The notes under the pieces are model-generated. The model was not told the origin of the DNA. It saw nothing but the letters and a program-made list of their open reading frames with translations, and ran no database searches. A DNA stretch of 47,513 nt, from positions 1 to 47,513 of the forward strand of contig JAUUSE010000009.1 of assembly GCA_030842085.1 (NCBI GenBank). The letters run 5' to 3'. This document shows, one piece after another, positions 42,931-47,513 of this stretch; position 1 is the first letter of the stretch; every line of letters begins with the position of its first letter. A program made the position numbers and the translations under genes. Source of the DNA: Timburyella sp030842085. GTDB lineage: Bacteria; Bacillota; Clostridia; Oscillospirales; Acutalibacteraceae.

Positions 42931-43773
42931 CTAAATAATTAATAGAGTAAATATTGCTGTACTTACCGGCATATGTATAACTCCTCCAGCACTACACTGC
43001 ATTTTTAAGCAAACACTGCCGTGAAGCATTTTATCTCTCCCATTTCCCATCGATATAAACTGCAGAACATCGGCCGGCAGACAAATATATCTTCCCTCTT
43101 TTTTAGCATCAACAAACGTACTGTTGAACTTATACTGCAGTTTTTGTACCCTGCCGTCAATAATCATTCCGCTTTTTGCAGATGGAGCACTTACAGTTTT
43201 TATTGCAAGGTAAATTGTACCTATGTGATTTTTTATTACTAACTCACATGGATGCTCAAAGCCGTCGTTTCCCATAGATATATTGCTTCCGTTTTTTATA
43301 TGTTCTCTATATATAACAAACGGGAAATAATAACTGCCGTCACTCATATTTTTACACAGCTCGGCACCGCTAAAACCCTGCTTGTCAGCAAATATTTCTT
43401 TTATATATATACGTTCTCCCTGCTCCTGAATACGCTCGAAAAGTATATCGGAAAATCCAACTGACAGCATTGAAATGGCATTGTCTCTCGCCTGTAGAGG
43501 AGGTAAATCCTGGTATTGCATATATCTCTGTACAATTTTTAGTCGTCTCTGATATTTTTCCGCAAGTCCTTTGCCGTAATCTGTAAGTACGGTTTTACGC
43601 GATTCAATTCTGTCTACTATACCCATTTTTTTAAAATTATCAAGCTGCCGTGTTATAAAAACTTTACTTTTGTCCAAACTTTTCGCAGCGTCTGTTACTG
43701 TACGTTTTTTTACATCGGACTCGAAAAAATATAATAAAAGCTGTATTTGAAATATATTTAAATTTTCAGACAT
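42931..43773 (-). CDS. Transcription regulator with DtxR-like N-terminus and unrecognised sensor domain
   Basis: The protein has 280 residues. A winged helix at about 8-66 (VTDAAKSLDKSKVFITRQLD as helix-turn-helix, RIESRKTVLTDYGK as wing) is followed by helices 67-115 that resemble the dimer region of MntR/DtxR. Residues 120-280 form a beta-rich domain I do not recognise. It contains Cys140, 176, 231, 255 and 260, a C-x4-C pair, and two ISMGN segments near 165 and 240. It lies upstream of the haem operon in the same orientation. Two copies of the 18-bp dyad stand in its own leader and two in the NEAT leader, making it the likely binder. A ligand of haem, iron or another metal is inferred. GAAAGGA is the ribosome site. 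Confidence 0.75.
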   Translation of the reverse strand: MSENLNIFQIQLLLYFFESDVKKRTVTDAAKSLDKSKVFITRQLDNFKKMGIVDRIESRKTVLTDYGKGLAEKYQRRLKIVQRYMQYQDLPPLQARDNAISMLSVGFSDILFERIQEQGERIYIKEIFADKQGFSGAELCKNMSDGSYYFPFVIYREHIKNGSNISMGNDGFEHPCELVIKNHIGTIYLAIKTVSAPSAKSGMIIDGRVQKLQYKFNSTFVDAKKEGRYICLPADVLQFISMGNGRDKMLHGSVCLKMQCSAGGVIHMPVSTAIFTLLII

Positions 43774-43928
43774 ATTTATTTTCCTTTCTGCCTTTGCACT
43801 TTTTTAATTGCATTAATAACCATAAAATGGTACTCTTGACGGCTCATATATTAAAATGCAACAGGCTGTATATGAAAATTTTTTCATTATATTAAAATAC
43901 GGTTTAAAACGGTATTAATCGAGCACTG

Positions 43929-43946
43929 AGTTATATATAACTAACT
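43929..43946. promoter_or_regulatory. Operator copy 3, AGTTAT-N6-CTAACT
   Basis: One mismatch to copies 1 and 2; spacer ATATAA. The inner part (43929-43942) is also a perfect palindrome. It lies downstream of the predicted promoter of the regulator. Confidence 0.6.
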
Positions 43947-43969
43947 TGGCAATAAAATAAAAACATGAG

Positions 43970-43987
43970 TGTTAGTTTTAACTAATC
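43970..43987. promoter_or_regulatory. Operator copy 4, TGTTAG-N6-CTAATC
   Basis: Core TTAG/CTAA with the same 6-bp spacer length (TTTTAA); outer bases diverge. It begins a few bases after the predicted transcription start of the regulator gene. Confidence 0.55.
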
Positions 43988-44000
43988 TTTATGCTAAATT

Positions 44001-44030
44001 ATGATATCATATCTAATTTTAAATTGTCAA
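44001..44030 (-). promoter_or_regulatory. Promoter of the regulator gene
   Basis: On the minus strand, -35 TTGACA (44025-44030) and -10 TATCAT (44001-44006), spacer 18 bp. Operator copies 3 and 4 lie within the following 80 bp of leader, consistent with autoregulation. Confidence 0.6.
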
Positions 44031-44147
44031 TAAACTAATTAATAAAAACTCGGGCTATAATTCCATTATATTCTAATGAAATATAAAGAATAATGCTTTT
44101 ATTTGCGCAAATAATAAGCTTACCTAATTATCGGGAGATATTTAAAA

Positions 44148-44357
44148 ATGAAATACAGTAATTTAAACGCACTTATAAAGAACAGTAAAAGCAGCAGAGA
44201 ATTTTTCCTTTCGCTGCCTGTAAATATGCAAATGCAGTTGCATGAGCACAGCCCATATATACATTCTGCCGCCGAGTTGCATAACACTGTATATACAATA
44301 CAAAACGCCCAGCATCTCTCAGATGTTTCGGGATGGGACAACAGCAGTAAAATGTAG
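44148..44357 (+). CDS. Small conserved-looking protein, 69 aa
   Basis: The protein has 69 residues, starting MKYSNLNALIKNSKSSREFF and then LSLPVNMQMQLHEHSPYIHS and AAELHNTV. I recall similar short proteins with the FLSLPV and LHE/IHxAAELH segments in Clostridia, of unknown role. GGGAG at 44133-44137 stands 10 nt before the ATG. It is divergent from the haem regulator and is the only plus-strand gene of this region. The His-rich middle (HEH, IHS, LH) could bind metal or haem, but this is only suggestion. Confidence 0.65.
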   Translation: MKYSNLNALIKNSKSSREFFLSLPVNMQMQLHEHSPYIHSAAELHNTVYTIQNAQHLSDVSGWDNSSKM

Positions 44358-44479
44358 GAATTTATTCTCTTTAATAAATAGTTCTTATTATTTTAGCGAC
44401 TTGGCCTGTGCTTGATACTATCCATAAAACACTCAATAAAATACTCTATTGGTTTTGCCGCAAGTTTAATTCGCATACT

Positions 44480-44557
44480 TTATAAACAACAAATAATTAG
44501 ATATGCTGCTGCAAAACCGACTAAAAATAATGCAGTCGATAATAAAAACCTTTTCAT
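44480..44557 (-). CDS. 25-aa hydrophobic micro-ORF
   Basis: The frame encodes 25 residues: MKRF then a continuous hydrophobic helix ending IICCL. AGGAAG lies 5 nt before the ATG, a good ribosome site. It is the only frame in the stretch 44358-44694. It could be a small membrane peptide or a chance frame; no family recognised. Confidence 0.35.
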   Translation of the reverse strand: MKRFLLSTALFLVGFAAAYLIICCL

Positions 44558-44609
44558 CGTTATCTTCCTATTATAAAAATAATCCGTACTTATAATATAA
44601 CAATAAGAA

Positions 44610-44640
44610 AAGCGATGGGAACATAATGTTTCCATCGCTT
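44610..44640. terminator. Terminator behind PH-like membrane protein
   Basis: A 15-bp stem (44610-44624/44626-44640) with one G:T and a 1-nt apparent loop, so the top pairs must open. On the minus strand TTTCTTAT follows. It is 55 bp beyond the stop at 44695. Confidence 0.65.
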
Positions 44641-44694
44641 AATAAATGTTTTGTTTTATACCTTGGCTCATATGCCGTTTTTTCTTTTTATATG

Positions 44695-45222
44695 CTATTC
44701 TCCGTCGGAAAGCATGGTGTTCAAGGCTCTTTGTGCCTGAACGACATCTGGCAAGTTTTGCAGTGAGCACATACAACTATATTGATTGCCGTTTCGGCGG
44801 GTATAATAAGTTCTTTCAAAAAATATAGTTCCTGTGCCGTTTTTATTCATACGGATTTGCATGGGCGGCAGCATATCGGCAGTAAAAATCTTGATATCCT
44901 TTCCCTCTCTGATTAGTAAGCGGCGATCGGTTACGGCGTAAAAGATCTTGCCTTTCAGTTTAGCATTTTTTATCGGTCCGCCAAAGGCTACCGATAATCC
45001 AATCAGCACAAATGGAATGCCGAACAAAATCATAATAATCTGTCCGCTCACAACAGCTGTAATTTCCCAAATCAGAGAAAATCCCAGCCAGATAATAGAA
45101 AACAGTATAGGCACCCGTCCGTATGAGTTCAGCTTTCCAGGGCCAGGTTCACCACACCATAGCAAGAGCTCATCCGGCTGTAAAAACGGTTTGAAAAAGT
45201 TGTAGCCCTCATTGTACTCCAT
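44695..45222 (-). CDS. PH-like membrane protein, unknown function
   Basis: The protein has 175 residues from the ATG at 45222, behind AAGGTG; the frame runs on to 45342 without a better site. LQPDELLLWCGEPGPGK near the start and YAVTDRRLLIREG in the second half resemble the bacterial PH/YdbT-like proteins that sense or hold the membrane. Two membrane helices (about 37-60 and 65-80) lie between. The C-terminus is a beta-rich cytoplasmic domain. Monocistronic, with a terminator at 44610-44640. Function unknown. Confidence 0.75.
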   Translation of the reverse strand: MEYNEGYNFFKPFLQPDELLLWCGEPGPGKLNSYGRVPILFSIIWLGFSLIWEITAVVSGQIIMILFGIPFVLIGLSVAFGGPIKNAKLKGKIFYAVTDRRLLIREGKDIKIFTADMLPPMQIRMNKNGTGTIFFERTYYTRRNGNQYSCMCSLQNLPDVVQAQRALNTMLSDGE

Positions 45223-45464
45223 CAATAAAACACCTTTCAGAAATAAAACTTTCTCTATTATAAGACCTTTTTTGCAAAAATCAAGTTTGCATGAAATTTT
45301 ATTTGCTTCTTTACTGACAATATTATAGCACAAACAAAACAATTATCAAAACTTTTCGTATCTGTCATCTGGGCGAGCAGATATTTTTCTCTTCTTAGAA
45401 AACAAAAGATTAAAAGTGTTTGAGACAAATTTATAAAATCTCTTTTAAAAAATAATTCTAATAA

Positions 45465-45503
45465 AGATACGGCACGGCCTCAAAATAGGACCATGCCGTA
45501 TCT
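45465..45503. terminator. Terminator behind Cna-B surface protein
   Basis: Perfect arms AGATACGGCA (45465-45474) and TGCCGTATCT (45494-45503), with inner pairing. On the minus strand CTTTATTAGA follows; on the plus strand a T-rich stretch. It is 90 bp past the stop at 45592. Confidence 0.65.
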
Positions 45504-45591
45504 TTTATAAATATTTCTTATGGAAGCTTACTAAATGCTATTTCTCTTTGTTCATAAAGCAGTAGAGTCAATAGTTGAACAGAGATATTTT

Positions 45592-47513
45592 TTATCCTTC
45601 TCTTTTCCTGTTATATACAAGTATTGACAGCATGCTTATCAAAGAAGCAATCATTAGCCCGGCAAATATAACAAGGCTGGAATTATCGCCTGTATCGACG
45701 TTGTCGACAGGATGACTATAATCTGAGCTTGCATCAGACGGAGTTGACGACTGCTGCGATGATGAAGATGGTACTTCAGATGGCGGAGGAGCATCTTTAT
45801 GATTTATAAATGACGCCTCGGCTATATCACCTGCCGGTATTGTTCCGCTTTCTGAATCAGATGTTGTGGTATATCCGTCTTTGTCCGCCTCAAGCTCCGT
45901 CACCGTATATTCAATGTCGGCATTAAGGCCTGTGGCTGTTATGCTTTCTTTATCCTTTAGAGAAAACTCAGCAACTCCGTCGACAAACTTCATCTCTCCG
46001 TACACGCCGTTTATAGAAGTATCGTTCAGCTCAACGATGAAGTTAAAATAAGCATCCTTGTCTCCGGCTGTGCCCGTTACGGATTTTGATACGCTGAGAC
46101 CGCCGAATTTTACATTCTCAATCTCAAAGCCGTCGTAGCGCACCTCATAGTCCTCCGACACTTCTCGCTCCGCAACGGTATAGACGATTTCTACGCCGTC
46201 TTCGTCGTATTTCGGCACTCCCTCAAATACATACTCCCATTTATTATCAGCTGTGCCGGTTATCTTGTTCCATAAACCTTCTATAAGTCCGGTATCTTCA
46301 CCTATCTCAGCAGAGGCCACTTCCACCCCGTTTGCATAGAGCACAACCTCTATCGTCTGAGGACGCTCGCCCAACACATTATCGTTGTCTCGCCATATTT
46401 TTGTCACAGGAATATCAACTGTGCCGGTAAGGGTGTTGGTAATATCGTTGCCATCCTGCGATGATGTGTAGTTTTCCGGTACCGTTTCCTCTACACGGTA
46501 GGTATATGCGTTGCCACTGTCATCCGTCTTCGGCAGTCCGGTATATTTATAGCTCCACACATTGCCGTCCTTTTGCCATGTCGGAGATGCTTCTACCTCC
46601 ATTTCATCTCCCCCGGCAATGCTGCGGTAAAGTGTAAGAGTTATCTCCTCAGGACGGGTGTTGTATGCGTTTGAATTGTCTTTCCACGTCTTGCTGCCGA
46701 TAAGCTCCATAAGTCCTATATTCGCTATTACCGTTTTACCGGAGGCGTCGGTGTTAACTATCCTGTAACCCGCCTCATCCGCCGGTACGCCGCCTATGGT
46801 AAGCTCTTTTACCGAGTAAATGTACCTGTTTCCCTGCTCATCAAAACGTGGAAGCGAGGTGAAAACATTTTCCCAGCCATTATCTGCATTAAGAGATATT
46901 TTTACATGTTCTCCGTCAGCGTCGAGCACTTCTTGCGGAGCAGTATCTTCGTCGGCAGTGCGGTAAAGTCCGACTGTTACTTCCTGCTGTGACTCGCCAT
47001 CAACACCGCCCCATATCTTTTCTACCGTAAGCTCGGTAAGCAGCGTATTGGTAATGGTAAATCCATCTATGCTGACTTCATAGTCATCCGGCACGTCTAT
47101 CTCTTTTACTGTGTATTCTATGAGCTTACCATCAGAATCGTATTTAGGCAAATCTTCAAATGTATAGCTCCAAGTATCTTTGCTGCCTGTTATGCTGCGC
47201 CAAAGCCTGTTTAGTATATTGCCGCCGGTAATTTCTTTGCGCCTTACCTCAGTACCGTTTGCGTACAGCACGACCGTTACACTGTCGGGACGAAGACCGT
47301 CGGCATTGCCGCCGTCTTTCCACACCTTTGTCACAGGAATATCAACTGTGCCGGTGAGGGTGTTGGTAATATCGTTGCCATCCTGCGACGATGTGTAGTT
47401 TTCCGGTACCGTTTCCTCTACACGGTAGGTATATGCGTTGCCGCTGTCATCCGTCTTTGGCAGTCCGGTATATTTATAGCTCCACACATTGCCGTCCTTT
47501 TGCCATGTCGGAG
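45592..47513 (-). CDS. Cna-B repeat surface protein, C-terminal part (5' end outside window)
   Basis: The 640 visible codons are the C-terminal part; the frame is open to the window edge (the GTG at 47487 is internal). Tandem Cna-B domains of about 90 residues recur with pattern K-x-W-x-D, LYxNG, YTVxE and ITNT, four complete and one cut. Such domains often form internal isopeptide bonds. A last pilin-type domain (starting LSVSKSVTGTAGDKDAYFNF) is followed by a Ser/Pro stalk, a VDTGDN sorting-like motif, a membrane helix and basic tail. It is likely sortase-linked to the wall as adhesin or pilin-like protein. The DNA repeat of 927-bp period is noted separately. Confidence 0.9.
   Translation of the reverse strand, partial: PTWQKDGNVWSYKYTGLPKTDDSGNAYTYRVEETVPENYTSSQDGNDITNTLTGTVDIPVTKVWKDGGNADGLRPDSVTVVLYANGTEVRRKEITGGNILNRLWRSITGSKDTWSYTFEDLPKYDSDGKLIEYTVKEIDVPDDYEVSIDGFTITNTLLTELTVEKIWGGVDGESQQEVTVGLYRTADEDTAPQEVLDADGEHVKISLNADNGWENVFTSLPRFDEQGNRYIYSVKELTIGGVPADEAGYRIVNTDASGKTVIANIGLMELIGSKTWKDNSNAYNTRPEEITLTLYRSIAGGDEMEVEASPTWQKDGNVWSYKYTGLPKTDDSGNAYTYRVEETVPENYTSSQDGNDITNTLTGTVDIPVTKIWRDNDNVLGERPQTIEVVLYANGVEVASAEIGEDTGLIEGLWNKITGTADNKWEYVFEGVPKYDEDGVEIVYTVAEREVSEDYEVRYDGFEIENVKFGGLSVSKSVTGTAGDKDAYFNFIVELNDTSINGVYGEMKFVDGVAEFSLKDKESITATGLNADIEYTVTELEADKDGYTTTSDSESGTIPAGDIAEASFINHKDAPPPSEVPSSSSQQSSTPSDASSDYSHPVDNVDTGDNSSLVIFAGLMIASLISMLSILVYNRKREG
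46401..46586. repeat. Copy A of a near-identical intragenic repeat
   Basis: Bases 46401-46586 match 47328-47513 with four differences by eye, at a distance of 927 bp (309 codons). The match continues beyond the window edge. It encodes the end of one Cna-B domain and the start of the next. Confidence 0.85.
47328..47513. repeat. Copy B of the intragenic repeat
   Basis: Partner of 46401-46586, cut by the window edge. The high identity of synonymous positions points to recent duplication or gene conversion. Confidence 0.85.

Noticed and set aside
44646..44828. 60-aa plus-strand frame
   Set aside because: Antisense to the PH-like protein gene and no ribosome site.
1..47513. CRISPR array, transposase, rRNA or complete prophage
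   Set aside because: No regular spacer-repeat series, no DDE or serine/tyrosine recombinase, and no phage structural gene was seen.

Overview
The window looks like a chromosomal segment of a Gram-positive, gut-type Clostridia bacterium (Oscillospirales-like; this is inference). The signs are moderate GC with AT-rich spacers, strong GGAGG-type ribosome sites, a SigH-like sigma factor, an FtsK/SpoIIIE translocase, many single-copy peptidoglycan genes, and surface proteins with sortase-like tails. There is no rRNA, CRISPR array, transposase or complete prophage. The one tRNA-like sequence is degenerate.

Left part (1-4640): a membrane-anchored protein with a KPVIYLYP motif, four small paralogous XRE regulators in mixed orientation, a two-gene unit (possible SLOG-like Rossmann protein plus an unknown protein), an AT-rich stretch with recurring TTCGTTTA motifs, a zinc-ribbon protein, a decayed tRNA and a SigH-like sigma factor. 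This is the most accessory-looking region.

4741-7426: a radical SAM DNA repair/modification protein and its usual partner of the DUF4130 type. They lie behind a strong promoter overlapped by two LexA-like boxes, which suggests SOS control. 7737-11909: a MarR regulator with tandem operators over its own promoter, followed by a heterodimeric ABC exporter with one degenerate ATPase site.

11910-31913: mostly core genes on the minus strand. They are a manganese-type cation exporter, Ddl, a membrane-anchored MurF-like ligase, an alpha/beta hydrolase, a WalJ-like hydrolase, MurA, a thioredoxin-reductase-like flavoprotein, DUF3006 and a ComEC-like hydrolase, FtsK/SpoIIIE, UppP, the nickel-pincer cofactor genes larC, larB and larE (no larA), and a DUF454 membrane protein. 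The gaps hold a 52-aa small ORF and a two-frame relic with a terminator.

32257-44357: a haem acquisition locus on the minus strand. Its order is NEAT/FIVAR surface protein, Shp-like haem-binding protein, IsdE-like lipoprotein, FecCD permease, ATPase, DtxR-type regulator, a previously unlisted 44-aa single-pass membrane protein, and a CydDC-like ABC pair. Upstream sits a regulator with a DtxR-like N-terminus and an unrecognised C-terminal domain. Four copies of an 18-bp dyad (AGTTAG-N6-CTAACT) flank it: two in the leader of the NEAT operon and two in its own leader. This regulator and its operators are the best candidate for something undescribed in the window.

44358-47513: a 25-aa hydrophobic micro-ORF, a PH-like membrane protein, and the 3' part of a repeat-rich Cna-B surface protein that runs off the right edge.
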